The position numbers and the translations under genes are program-made. Under the pieces are notes generated by a model. It did no database searches and had not been told where the DNA came from. It was given only the letters and a program-made list of their open reading frames with translations. A DNA stretch of 64,000 bases from Alphaproteobacteria bacterium (GTDB lineage: Bacteria; Pseudomonadota; Alphaproteobacteria; Caulobacterales; Hyphomonadaceae), in NCBI GenBank assembly GCA_018827375.1, contig JAHJYW010000045.1, positions 62,001 through 126,000 on the forward strand, written 5' to 3'. Position 1 is the stretch's first letter, and every line of letters starts with the position of its first letter. Positions 8,773 through 17,196 of the stretch are shown here, piece after piece.

Positions 8773-9499
8773 GCCCAATCTGCGGCCTACTGCCCTCGTG
8801 GTGGTGGCCGCAGCGGTCTGCGCGCTTGTCCTGGCTCTGCTTGTTTCCGGTATCGCGGGTCTCTGGGATATTGATAGCTTTGACAGGCCTATAACCGATC
8901 AGGTGCCGGGCCTGCGTAACCCGGCACTGACGAACATGATGCTCTTCGCGTCCGCCTTCGGCGACGCGGTCTATCTCTGGTTCATGGGGCCTTTGATCCT
9001 CGTCGCGCTCGGCGTCTATCGCAACTGGCGCGCCCTCGCGGTCTATTCAGCGGCCTTCGTCCTGACGCCCATCATTGTCCGCCTGATCAAGGGCTGGGTT
9101 GCGCGTCCGCGTCCGACGGTGGATCTGTATGGCGGGGTCGAAGCGTTCAGCTTCCCGAGCGGGCATGCAACCAATTCGACGCTCATCTACGGCGCGCTCG
9201 CCCTGCTGGCTTTCATGACGCTCAAGGGTGCCCTGCGCTGGTCGGTTGTCGGTGTCCTGTGCTTCCTTATCCTGCTCATCGCGGCATCGCGCATTTATGT
9301 CGGCGCGCACTGGCCGAGCGACACGCTGGCGGGCCTCGCCCTCGGCGGTTTGGTGCTGTGCGGACTCGGAATGGTCACGGAATACCCCGCGAACACCCGC
9401 GCAACGGCCTTTGCCGCCACAGGGCTTGCCTTGACCGGGCCCATCTATGCCTTGCTGTCGCTGCCTGCCGCGCGCGTGCTCTACCACGCCCTCGGTTAG
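8738..9499 (+). CDS. PAP2-family membrane phosphatase
   Basis: 253 residues from ATG 8738, which is preceded by GGAAGGAGAG at ideal distance. The three PAP2 motifs are present in order: KGWVARPRP (K-x6-RP), FPSGHATNS (PSGH) and SRIYVGAHWPSD (SR-x5-H-x3-D), with catalytic His residues in motifs 2 and 3. Hydrophobic helices surround them, giving the six-helix inner-membrane topology of undecaprenyl-pyrophosphate or phosphatidylglycerophosphate phosphatases. The exact lipid substrate cannot be decided. It overlaps the symporter gene by 35 bases and is followed 11 bases later by a MATE exporter, so a three-gene transcript is likely. Confidence 0.85.
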   Translation: MKRSTEPETPSRPNLRPTALVVVAAAVCALVLALLVSGIAGLWDIDSFDRPITDQVPGLRNPALTNMMLFASAFGDAVYLWFMGPLILVALGVYRNWRALAVYSAAFVLTPIIVRLIKGWVARPRPTVDLYGGVEAFSFPSGHATNSTLIYGALALLAFMTLKGALRWSVVGVLCFLILLIAASRIYVGAHWPSDTLAGLALGGLVLCGLGMVTEYPANTRATAFAATGLALTGPIYALLSLPAARVLYHALG

Positions 9500-9510
9500 G
9501 CTGGCCGCTG

Positions 9511-10815
9511 ATGCTGACGCGCCGCAAGGTCTTCTCCCTCGCCGTCCCGATCGTCCTCGCGCAGGCCGCAACGGCCACAACCGGCATTGCCGATACGTTC
9601 GCCATGGGCCGTTTCGGCGACAAGGCAGACCTTGCCGCGGTCGCCATCGCAGCCGTTGCATACAGCTTTATCTATTGGGGATTCGGCTTCCTGCGCATGT
9701 CTACCACCGGCCTGTCAGCGCAAGCGAACGGGCGCGGGGACGGGCCGGAAGTGCGCGCGACGCTGCTGCGTGCCTTGATACTTGGCGCCGCCATCGGCGC
9801 AGCCCTTTTCCTGATGTCACCCATGCTCCGCTGGCTCGCTTTCGCTGCCTTTGCGGGCACCGAGCATGTCGAGACCCTCGCCGCCGGCTATTTCAATGCC
9901 CGCATCTTCGGCGCCCCCGCCTATCTCATGGGATTGGGCATAACCGGCTGGCTGATCGGCACGGGAAAGACCGGCCAGATGCTGGCCGTACAGATCGTCA
10001 TGAACAGCGTGAATGTGGTTCTGGATATCTGGTTCGTGGCCGGGCTGCACCTTGGACCCACAGGCATCGGCGCCGGAACAGCCATTGCAGAATGGACGGC
10101 GCTGGCCGTCGGCCTAATTCTTGTGCGCGGTGGCTTCCGGGCGCCTGCGCGGTTGCTGGACAAGGCGCGCCTTGCCGCCCTGTTCTCGGCCAATCGCGAC
10201 ATCATGATCCGCACCCTGGCGCTGGTGTTCAGCTTCGGCTGGTTTGTTCGCTCTGGTACACTGATCGGAACAGCCGCAACCGCGGGCAATGAGGTCCTGC
10301 TGCAATTCATCACCGTCTCGGCCTTCGTGCTCGATGGCTTCGCCTTCGTCGCCGAGAAGGAGGCCGGCGAAGCCTATGGGGCCGGAAACGGTCCGCGCCT
10401 TGGCCGGGCCATGCGGCTGACATCGGAATTCGCCTTCGGATTTGGCGCCCTGTTCGCCCTTTCCTATTGGCTCGGCGGTGGCTGGATGATCCACACATTC
10501 ATCGCAGACGCGGAGGCCCGCCAGGCCGCACTGGATTTCCTCCCCTTCTGCGCGGCAGTTCCGCTCCTGGGCGTCGCGGCCTGGCAACTCGACGGGCTGT
10601 TTCTAGGCACAACCCAGGGCCGGGCCTTGCGCACGGCGGGGCTTATCTCTGCGGCGTTATATATTGCGACCGACATCACGCTGCGACCCGTATGGGGCAA
10701 TACCGGGGTCTGGACGGCCTTCCTGCTTATGTATGTCTATCGCGCTGCGGCGCTTGGCTGGTTCGTTCCCAGCCTGTTCAGAGGTCTTTCCCGACAGCCT
10801 GTTCCAGCCGGATGA
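9511..10815 (+). CDS. MATE-family efflux transporter (DinF-like)
   Basis: 434 residues from ATG 9511. The sequence is a run of about twelve hydrophobic helices with two homologous halves; the N-terminus MLTRRKVFSLAVPIVLAQA and GIADTFAMGRFGDKADLAAVA are typical of the DinF branch of MATE exporters, which couple proton or sodium entry to drug or metabolite export. It follows the PAP2 gene on the same strand. Its 3' end overlaps the 3' end of pyrD by 38 bases in convergent orientation, an unusually long tail-to-tail overlap, so the last residues of each protein are encoded on opposite strands of the same DNA. Confidence 0.88.
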   Translation: MLTRRKVFSLAVPIVLAQAATATTGIADTFAMGRFGDKADLAAVAIAAVAYSFIYWGFGFLRMSTTGLSAQANGRGDGPEVRATLLRALILGAAIGAALFLMSPMLRWLAFAAFAGTEHVETLAAGYFNARIFGAPAYLMGLGITGWLIGTGKTGQMLAVQIVMNSVNVVLDIWFVAGLHLGPTGIGAGTAIAEWTALAVGLILVRGGFRAPARLLDKARLAALFSANRDIMIRTLALVFSFGWFVRSGTLIGTAATAGNEVLLQFITVSAFVLDGFAFVAEKEAGEAYGAGNGPRLGRAMRLTSEFAFGFGALFALSYWLGGGWMIHTFIADAEARQAALDFLPFCAAVPLLGVAAWQLDGLFLGTTQGRALRTAGLISAALYIATDITLRPVWGNTGVWTAFLLMYVYRAAALGWFVPSLFRGLSRQPVPAG

Positions 10816-11830
10816 ACCCGTCGGCCTTCAACAGGGCAGCCAGTTCAGTGTGGATCCGGCTGACGAGCCCGGGCCCCTCATAAACGAGGGCCGAGTAGAG
10901 CTGCACAGCGTTCGCACCTGCACGGATCTTCGCATAGGCATCTGCGCCGCTGGCAATGCCGCCCGCACCGACCAGGTCAAACTCACCCTTGAGCGCCCGG
11001 GCGAAGGCCTTCAGAACTTCGGTTGAAGGCGCCATCAGCGGGGCGCCTGAGAGGCCGCCCGTTTCGCCCTTGTCGCGGCTTGTCAGGCTGTCCGGCCGGG
11101 CAAGCGTGGTGTTCGACACGATTAGGCCTGAAAGCCATGCGCCCTGATTGCGCACCACGCCGACGATATCGGCGATCGCCTCGGCATCGAGATCGGGCGC
11201 CACCTTCAGGAAGACGGGTTTGCCGGCCCTGTCAGCCGCGCCGCAGGCTGTCATCAGGGATTCAAGCGAGGCCTTGTCCTGCAGACCGCGCAAGCCCGGC
11301 GTGTTGGGCGAGGAAATATTGACGGTGACATAGCCCGCGTGTGGCGCAACGGCCTCGATGCCGCGAACATAGTCGGCAATCCTGTCGACGCTTTCCTTGT
11401 TCGCGCCGACATTGGCTCCGATGGGCGGCGCAGCCCGGTATTTCGACAGGCGCCGCACGAAATATTCGAGGCCGAAATTGTTGAAGCCCATGCGGTTGAT
11501 CACCGCCTTGTCTTCACTCAGGCGGAAGAGGCGTGGCTTTGGATTGCCGGGCTGGGGCAAGGGCGTGACCGTGCCACATTCGATGAAGCCGAAGCCGAAG
11601 CGCGCCATGGCCGAGGGCACTTCGCAATTCTTGTCAAAGCCCGCGGCAAGACCGACGGGCGCAGCGAAAGTCAGTCCTGATTTCGGTAGCGTGGTCGCCA
11701 GTATGGGATCAGCTTTCGGCGCACTCAGTGGCACGCCGAGCCCCTTCTCGAGCGCTTTTATGGTCGCCGTGTGGGCGGCTTCGGGTGGCAAGAGTTTTAC
11801 GGCGGCAACGCCGATATCTGTCAGTCCCAT
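10778..11830 (-). CDS. pyrD: Dihydroorotate dehydrogenase (quinone), class 2
   Basis: 350 residues. PyrD oxidises dihydroorotate to orotate in pyrimidine synthesis, passing electrons through FMN to quinone at the inner membrane. Class 2 features seen: an N-terminal extension (residues 1-45) that forms the quinone tunnel, GLAAGFDKNCEVPSAM, NRMGFNNFG, and NISSPNTPGLRGLQ bearing the catalytic Ser, followed by phosphate-binding VGAGGIASGADAYAK. The start ATG abuts the stop of the DUF952 gene (TAGATG), showing translational coupling. The 3' end overlaps that of the MATE gene. Confidence 0.95.
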   Translation of the reverse strand: MGLTDIGVAAVKLLPPEAAHTATIKALEKGLGVPLSAPKADPILATTLPKSGLTFAAPVGLAAGFDKNCEVPSAMARFGFGFIECGTVTPLPQPGNPKPRLFRLSEDKAVINRMGFNNFGLEYFVRRLSKYRAAPPIGANVGANKESVDRIADYVRGIEAVAPHAGYVTVNISSPNTPGLRGLQDKASLESLMTACGAADRAGKPVFLKVAPDLDAEAIADIVGVVRNQGAWLSGLIVSNTTLARPDSLTSRDKGETGGLSGAPLMAPSTEVLKAFARALKGEFDLVGAGGIASGADAYAKIRAGANAVQLYSALVYEGPGLVSRIHTELAALLKADGFIRLEQAVGKDL

Positions 11831-12172
11831 CTAGAGATCCTCCGGCATTCTTGGGGCGCCATCTGCGTCGGGGCTGAGCTGCCATTGGCGACAGGCTACG
11901 GCAATGTGAAGCTCGCCATAGAGATGCGGGAAGAGCGTGCCGCCACGGCTCGGCTCCCATTTCAGGGGCGGCAGGTCTGCCACCGCGAACTCAAGGAGAT
12001 GCACGATGGCTTGGCCTGAATAATAGAGGCGCGCTGTTTCGGACACTGCGGCGATCCCGGACAGGTGCACATAGCCGTCTGCCACGTCCAGCGGCACGGC
12101 CGTGACTCCAGACGCTTCTGCGGCGGACAAGTCAGCCTGGCTCAGTAATTTGTACACATGCGTGTCGGTCAT
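11831..12172 (-). CDS. DUF952 family protein
   Basis: 113 residues. The family signature is visible as GYVHLSGIAAVSETARLYY and LKWEPSRGGTLFPHLYGEL. DUF952 proteins are small single-domain proteins related in fold to ADP-ribosyltransferase-like or glutathione-transferase-associated proteins; no reaction is established. In many alphaproteobacteria the gene sits directly before pyrD, as here, where its TAG is immediately followed by the pyrD ATG. That arrangement makes it useful as a synteny marker but does not tell its role. Confidence 0.8.
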   Translation of the reverse strand: MTDTHVYKLLSQADLSAAEASGVTAVPLDVADGYVHLSGIAAVSETARLYYSGQAIVHLLEFAVADLPPLKWEPSRGGTLFPHLYGELHIAVACRQWQLSPDADGAPRMPEDL

Positions 12173-12279
12173 GTGGCGGTTTCAGCAGGCTTTGGAGGGG
12201 CGCGCAACGGCCCGTGATGACCCATGTCCCGGAACCCGGTTGGTCCGCTTGCGTTTGGCTGCAAAGAAGGAGTTATTCC

Positions 12280-12612
12280 ATGCTTACCAGAACGCTCGCG
12301 ATACTCGCGCTTTCCGCATCCTTTAGTCCCATCGCGATGGCAGATCCCGGTGCGCATGGTGGCCCAAAAGCTTGCCCGCCCGGGCTTGCGAAGAAAGGCT
12401 GTATCCCGCCGGGACAAGCCAAGAAATACGCAATTGGTGGGCACCTCCCGCGCGAGTATGATCGGTTTCAGGACTATGATCGCTATGACCTGAAGGCCCC
12501 GCCATCCGGGTACTACTATTCGCGTGTCGATGATGACGTGCTGCTCGTAGACGAAAACACGCGCACAATCATCAGCCTCGTTTCAATTCTTGGGGCACTT
12601 GCGCAACAATAG
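12280..12612 (+). CDS. RcnB-like periplasmic protein
   Basis: 110 residues from ATG 12280, preceded by AAGGAG seven bases away. A signal peptide MLTRTLAILALSASFSPIAMA is followed by CPPGLAKKGCIPPGQAKK, then a YDRYDLKAPPSGYYY segment and VDDDVLLVDENTRTII, which together match the C-terminal part of the RcnB family (periplasmic proteins, first described in nickel/cobalt homeostasis). The Cys residues and Pro/Gly-Lys repeats are typical of the proteobacterial relatives. No RcnA exporter is nearby, so a metal role is not shown. A DUF4112 gene follows in the same direction. Confidence 0.72.
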   Translation: MLTRTLAILALSASFSPIAMADPGAHGGPKACPPGLAKKGCIPPGQAKKYAIGGHLPREYDRFQDYDRYDLKAPPSGYYYSRVDDDVLLVDENTRTIISLVSILGALAQQ

Positions 12613-12637
12613 CGGGGCATAAGGCGGGGGGACCAAA

Positions 12638-13054
12638 ATGAGCAAGGATCGCACACCTGATAGCGAACTCATGAACGTGCAACTTGGAAATGGCCGCACG
12701 TTCGAGGATGAGATGCGCCATCTCCAGCGTTTCGCGCGCGTGCTGGATTCGCGGTTTTCGCTGATGGGCATGCGTTTCGGACTGGATTCGGTGCTCGGCC
12801 TTGTGCCTGTCGCGGGTGACGTCGCGACGGGGCTGGCAGGAACCTATGCGCTTTTCACGGCTGTGAGATTGAAGCTGCATCCGATCGCGCTGGCCCATAT
12901 CGGTTGGAACCTGCTGTTCGATACGACGCTTGGGGCGATCCCGGTCGTCGGCGATGCCTTCGACTTTTTCTTCAAGTCAAACACCAAGAATGTGCGCGTG
13001 ATCGAGAAGCATCTAACGCGCAAAGTGCAGCGACAACTAAAGAACCAAGCCTGA
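12638..13054 (+). CDS. DUF4112 domain protein
   Basis: 138 residues. The DUF4112 pattern is clear: LDSRFSLMGMRFGLDSVLGL with VPVAGDVATGLAGTY and a repeated form LLFDTTLGAIPVVGDAFDFF, each GD motif lying at a hydrophobic helix, then KSNTKNVRVIEKHL. Two membrane segments are likely. Function is not known. The ribosome-binding site is a G-run (GGCGGGGGG) just before the ATG. The stop codon TGA lies within a perfect 14-base palindrome (13049-13062) that also contains the stop codon of the convergent large gene. Confidence 0.8.
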   Translation: MSKDRTPDSELMNVQLGNGRTFEDEMRHLQRFARVLDSRFSLMGMRFGLDSVLGLVPVAGDVATGLAGTYALFTAVRLKLHPIALAHIGWNLLFDTTLGAIPVVGDAFDFFFKSNTKNVRVIEKHLTRKVQRQLKNQA

Positions 13055-13056
13055 GC

Positions 13057-14820
13057 TCAGGCGCCGAGATCAGACGCGCGGCCGAGCACCCAGCCACCCG
13101 TCGGGGCCTGACACGCAGCAAAACGGCCGCGTTCCTGACCGGGCAAGGCATAGGCCACGTCGCGGCAGGTGACGGATACTTTCATCGGCACCACATCGGC
13201 GACATAGCGCACGACGGAATCCGTCGACTGGCCGGTATAGTTGATCGGGCGCACAGTCGGCTTGCTCGCCTCGCGCGTTATGGAGCGTTCAATATGAATC
13301 TCCAGTTTGCGTCCATCGGGCGTGGCGAAGACCTGGCTGGCGCCATCAGCCTCTGTTTCGACGAGGCGGAGGAAGTCATGGCGCAGCGTGTTCAGCAGTG
13401 TGGGGTCAAGCGCCTCGGCGGCGGTCAGCTCGACGCGCTCGGCGACGAATTCATCGACATTACGGGGACTTGGCAGCGCTTCAGCGGCCGCGAAGGGGCG
13501 CACTGTGGGGGCAGACTGGGTGTAGGCCGGCGTATTCACGGACCGTTCCCTGACCGTTCTTGGGGCAGCAGCGACCAAAGTGGGGCGCATATCGGGTTTG
13601 AGCGTGGCCGCCGCCGGAATCGGGCCTATATGGGCGACCATCTGGAGCGATGATTTTGACGTTGCCGACGGTATGACGGCGACTGAGGCTGGCACCGCCA
13701 CGCTGGCGCTCAGCGCGGCGAGGCGGCGCTCTTCGGCCTCCGCTGCGGCGAGACGCTTTTTCTGGGTTTCTGAGGCGATGGCCGCGAGGCGTTTCTGCTC
13801 GGCGGCGGCATCAGCTACGCGTTTCGCCTCGGCATCGGCGGCTTGCTGGGTCTTGAGGTCTGCGAGGCGCTGGGCTTCGGCTTCGGCCTGGGCGACGCGG
13901 CGGGCCTCGATCTCGGCGAGCCGTTTCGCTTCTACCTCGGCGGCGACGGCCTGTTCTGCCTCAAGGGCGGCCTGACGCTGGGCGTCTGCCTCTGCAACAC
14001 GGGCAGCCTCAGCTTCGGCCAGACGCGTCTTTTCCTGCTCGGCAGCGGCGGCGCGGGCCCGTTCGGTCGCGGCGTCCTGCTGCGCCGCTTCGGCGAGACG
14101 CTGGGCCTCTGCGTTTGCAATCGCATTGGCCGCCTCGACGCGGGCCTGTTCAGCCTCTGCGGTGGCGGCTTCGCGTTGCGCGGTTTCATAGGCGGCTTTG
14201 CGGGCGGCGAGATGGTCAGCGACGCCCTGATAGTTGAACCATTGCGTGGGCGCTGTGCCAACGGGGCTTGAAGCCTCTGCCATGGCAACAGACGAGGCAG
14301 CGCTGGGTACGATAACGCTATTCAGACCCGTCGTTTGGATCGCGTCGGTTTCTGACCCGGACTCAGGCTCCGCGCCCTGAAGGGCGCTTTCGGCCGCCAT
14401 GACCGAGAGGCCGGCGAGGCCGAGAACGGCAAGGCCGGCAAAGGCGAGTTGGGAAATGTCCGCGAGCCGGCTGCCCGAATCGTCATCGTCCTGCCCGCCG
14501 CCCTTGCCATTCCGGCCAAGCGGCAGGAGGCCCGGATTGGCCGAGACGGCGCGCAGCGGCCGGATGGGCGCGCGATCACGCGACGTCCTGACCGGCTTGC
14601 CCGCATCAGAGGCCTTGGCCTGGATGCCGGAAATGATGGCGAGAGTGGATTGCGGACGCACGGAATCGCGTGCGCGCAGGCGGGCCCGGAAAGGCATGTT
14701 CATGTTCGCGCGCTCCTCGGCGCGGCGACCGGCATCCTGCGCCGCGCGCACCGTGTGGCGCAGGCTGTCGGGAATCATCGGACGAACCGGTTCCGGCTTG
14801 GTGAAATCCTTGGTGAACAT
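13057..14820 (-). CDS. TolA-like membrane-anchored coiled-coil protein with C-terminal Cys-pair domain
   Basis: 587 residues; family not recognised as a whole. Layout: a basic, polar cytoplasmic N-terminus (1-118) with an Asp-rich patch DDDDSG; one transmembrane helix at about 123-142; a Ser/Thr linker; an Ala/Glu/Arg/Gln-rich coiled coil at about 201-370 built from AEAEAKRLA-type units; a Pro/Ala/Ser linker (371-450); and a folded C-terminal domain (453-587) with Cys552 and Cys570 ending PTGGWVLGR. The architecture (short cytoplasmic part, one helix, long periplasmic coil, C-terminal domain) recalls TolA. The Cys...Cys-x-x-x-x-GGW ending loosely resembles the end of the 17-kDa surface-antigen family, which is inference only. 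No tolQ/R/B genes are adjacent. Confidence 0.7.
   Translation of the reverse strand: MFTKDFTKPEPVRPMIPDSLRHTVRAAQDAGRRAEERANMNMPFRARLRARDSVRPQSTLAIISGIQAKASDAGKPVRTSRDRAPIRPLRAVSANPGLLPLGRNGKGGGQDDDDSGSRLADISQLAFAGLAVLGLAGLSVMAAESALQGAEPESGSETDAIQTTGLNSVIVPSAASSVAMAEASSPVGTAPTQWFNYQGVADHLAARKAAYETAQREAATAEAEQARVEAANAIANAEAQRLAEAAQQDAATERARAAAAEQEKTRLAEAEAARVAEADAQRQAALEAEQAVAAEVEAKRLAEIEARRVAQAEAEAQRLADLKTQQAADAEAKRVADAAAEQKRLAAIASETQKKRLAAAEAEERRLAALSASVAVPASVAVIPSATSKSSLQMVAHIGPIPAAATLKPDMRPTLVAAAPRTVRERSVNTPAYTQSAPTVRPFAAAEALPSPRNVDEFVAERVELTAAEALDPTLLNTLRHDFLRLVETEADGASQVFATPDGRKLEIHIERSITREASKPTVRPINYTGQSTDSVVRYVADVVPMKVSVTCRDVAYALPGQERGRFAACQAPTGGWVLGRASDLGA
13711..14220 (-). repeat. 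Low-complexity Ala/Glu/Arg coiled-coil coding repeats
   Basis: This stretch encodes the coiled coil of the TolA-like protein (residues about 201-370) and consists of imperfect short repeats of codons for Ala, Glu, Arg, Gln and Asp. Strong codon bias makes several other frames open here as well; these have no start signals or recognisable products and are taken as artefacts. Confidence 0.6.
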
Positions 14821-14991
14821 CGGGCAGTCTCACGCCCCGGGAGGCGCCTCTGTATGAAACGGTGTTAGCCGATTATAGCCGCTTAGACATTCTTTAACCA
14901 TAGAAAATGGGCCGGCGCCCGGCTTGTCATCACGGGCTTCTGTCCTTAAGGCAACACCCATTGAAAACACGCACAATAAAGGTGCACGCGC

Positions 14992-16233
14992 ATGTCCAAG
15001 GCCAAAGCCGCCCCGAAGAAAGTCGTCCTCGCCTATTCCGGCGGGCTCGACACATCCATCATCCTGAAATGGCTGCAGACCGAGTTCGGCGCCGAGGTGG
15101 TGACCTTCACGGCTGACCTGGGGCAGGGCGAAGAACTGGAACCGGCCCGCAAGAAGGCGCTGGCCGCCGGCGTGAAGCCGGAAAACATTTTCATCGAGGA
15201 CGTGCGCGAGGAATTCGTGCGCGATTTCGTGTTCCCGATGTTCCGCGCCAATGCCGTTTATGAAGGCGTCTACCTGCTGGGCACGAGCATCGCCCGGCCG
15301 CTGATCGCCAAGCGCCAGATCGAGATTGCCGACATGGTGGGCGCCGATGCCGTCTGTCATGGCGCGACCGGCAAGGGCAATGACCAGGTGCGCTTCGAGC
15401 TGGGCTATTATGGCCTGAACCCGGACATCAAGGTGATTGCGCCCTGGCGCGACTGGGAGTTCAAATCACGTACCGACCTGATGAAATTCGCCGAATCCCA
15501 CGGCATCGAGATTGCCAAGGACAAGAAGGGCGAGGCGCCATTCTCGGTCGACGCAAACCTGTTGCACTCGTCCTCCGAAGGCAAGGTCCTGGAAAACCCG
15601 GCAGAGGAAGCGCCGGAATTCGTGCACATGCGCACGGTGAGCCCGGAAGCAGCGCCCGACAAGCCGGAAGTGATCACGATCAGCTTCGAGAAGGGTGATG
15701 CCTGCGCCATCAATGGCGAGGCGATGAGCCCGGCCACGCTCCTCACAGCGCTGAACGCCTATGGCAAGAAGCACGGCATTGGCCGGCTCGACCTGTTGGA
15801 AAACCGCTTTGTCGGCATGAAGTCGCGCGGCATCTATGAGACACCGGGCGGCACGATCCTTCTGGTGGCGCACCGCGGCATCGAACAGGCCACACTCGAC
15901 CGGGGCGCAAGCCACCTCAAAGACGAGCTGATGCCGAAATATGCCGAGCTGATCTATAACGGCTTCTGGTGGAGCCCTGAGCGCGAGATGCTGCAAGCCG
16001 CGATTGATTACTCGCAGCGCTGGGTGACCGGCGACGTGACGATCAAGCTCTACAAGGGCCAGGCCTATCTCATCGGCCGCTCATCGCCCTATTCTCTGTA
16101 CTCGGAGAAGATCGTGACCTTCGAAGACGACCACGGCGCCTACGACCAGAAAGATGCGGAAGGCTTTATCAAGCTGAACGCGCTGCGGTTGAGATTGCTG
16201 GCGGGGCGTGACCGGAAGTTCGGGAAGAACTGA
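14992..16233 (+). CDS. argG: Argininosuccinate synthase
   Basis: 413 residues, normal length. ArgG joins citrulline and aspartate with ATP to argininosuccinate in arginine synthesis. The PP-loop ATP-binding motif [17 protein letters not shown] is near the N-terminus; [15 protein letters not shown] and the [25 protein letters not shown] region (given here in part as [20 protein letters not shown]) are family hallmarks binding citrulline and aspartate. AAAGGTG upstream serves as ribosome-binding site. It is divergent from the TolA-like gene across a 171-base intergenic region in which I could not define a convincing promoter pair. Confidence 0.96.
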   Translation: MSKAKAAPKKVVLAYSGGLDTSIILKWLQTEFGAEVVTFTADLGQGEELEPARKKALAAGVKPENIFIEDVREEFVRDFVFPMFRANAVYEGVYLLGTSIARPLIAKRQIEIADMVGADAVCHGATGKGNDQVRFELGYYGLNPDIKVIAPWRDWEFKSRTDLMKFAESHGIEIAKDKKGEAPFSVDANLLHSSSEGKVLENPAEEAPEFVHMRTVSPEAAPDKPEVITISFEKGDACAINGEAMSPATLLTALNAYGKKHGIGRLDLLENRFVGMKSRGIYETPGGTILLVAHRGIEQATLDRGASHLKDELMPKYAELIYNGFWWSPEREMLQAAIDYSQRWVTGDVTIKLYKGQAYLIGRSSPYSLYSEKIVTFEDDHGAYDQKDAEGFIKLNALRLRLLAGRDRKFGKN

Positions 16234-16249
16234 CTACGAGCACTGCAGC

Positions 16250-17025
16250 CTATGAGATCCCTAGCATCTTACGAAACCATGCCTGCTGTTCATTCGGCAG
16301 GCTCGAAATTGAACTTGGCGCAAGTTGCACGATCATAGAGGCAACCGCCAAACTAATCGTATGGCTAAAGCTCTCCAAGGTGTCGTAAGACTCGATATCT
16401 TTGATCGATCCAGATGCGCCGTCTAGGCTCAATTCGCCTAAGCGTTTCCCATACAGTTCAATTGTTTCGGGGTAGCCCCCGCATGTATATATTTTGAATA
16501 TCGCACGTAGATTGAAGACATAAGTTCGCTGGCGGATTTCTTGGATTCAATCCCTTCACTTGCCATTGTCACGTCCAACACTTGACCGTGCATGTCGTGA
16601 ATTTCTATTTGTCGAATCTTTAACGCCCTTGGCAGCTCTTCATCTGTGCGCTCATGATCTGAGAAATATTCCGCGACAAGTTTCTCAACTCGAATTCGAT
16701 GCTCATCTGTTGCTTGCTCGGCGCTTGAATTTGCAGCCCACTCAACAAACGTACAGCATTCTGCAACCACCCGCATAAGAGTGGCTACTTCAGTAAAATA
16801 CCCTGCTCGTGCAACGCAAATAGCGCTTCGAAAGGCCACTATTGCTTTCGCCGCCTTCAGCAAACAAAAATGCGCCGTCCCTGGCTTAGAGTATCGATAT
16901 CCTCGATCCGATCCGGCAGAATTACAAAATATTGGCGGACCGAGAAGCCGTGAAAAACCCTCAACCACCAAGCGAGGGATTTCTATGTCTTCTTCAAGCC
17001 TCGACCAATCCATTTCTCGACTCAT
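16250..17025 (-). pseudogene. Frameshifted DUF5677-like gene in AT-rich DNA
   Basis: The first open frame runs from ATG 17025 to a stop at 16438 (195 residues). Its last conserved-looking part is VRYSKYIHAG; after that it reads nonsense. In the -1 frame, starting at a run of five G (minus strand, near 16478-16483), translation continues GYPETIELYGKRLGELSLDG and then for about 60 more residues to TAG at 16250, ending NEQQAWFRKMLGIS. One missing G in the homopolymer explains this. The helical middle part (AAKAIVAFRSAICVARAGY, LMRVVAECCTFVEWAA) resembles the DUF5677 family. Base composition is much more AT-rich than both neighbours and codon use differs, indicating acquisition by transfer. A sequencing error in the G run is the main alternative. 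Confidence 0.6.
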
Positions 17026-17196
17026 TTAATGAGCGTATTGCGCTGTTGTGGTTTAGCAAGCGTGGGGTGGGAAGTCATAATCCCACCTCGCAGTTTCAGC
17101 TTCAATAGTTCGCCATCAACGCGAGCTCTTGCCATCCCCGGCGCCCTGCCTAAGTTTATTCTGTACAGATGACGTGCCGGAGCGAGGGGCCGGGAA
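17026..17196. other. Intergenic region with inverted repeat, AT-rich at its left part
   Basis: No gene is visible. An inverted repeat GGTGGGA (17066-17072) and TCCCACC (17081-17087) with an 8-base spacer could form a hairpin but is not followed by a T run, so it is not a clear terminator. Composition returns to GC-rich by about 17160, marking the right edge of the foreign-looking patch. No attachment-site direct repeat was found by eye. Confidence 0.4.

Noticed and set aside
16470-16490. Programmed -1 frameshift at the G run of the DUF5677-like gene
   Set aside because: A G-run slip is possible in principle, but there is no canonical slippery heptamer and only a tiny GGGG-CTA-CCCC hairpin; a one-base mutation or sequencing error is simpler.
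17061-17110. Possible tRNA or tmRNA 3' fragment (insertion site remnant)
   Set aside because: The TCCCACC inverted repeat looks superficially like an arm of a tRNA, but no cloverleaf, GGTTCRA sequence or CCA end can be built.
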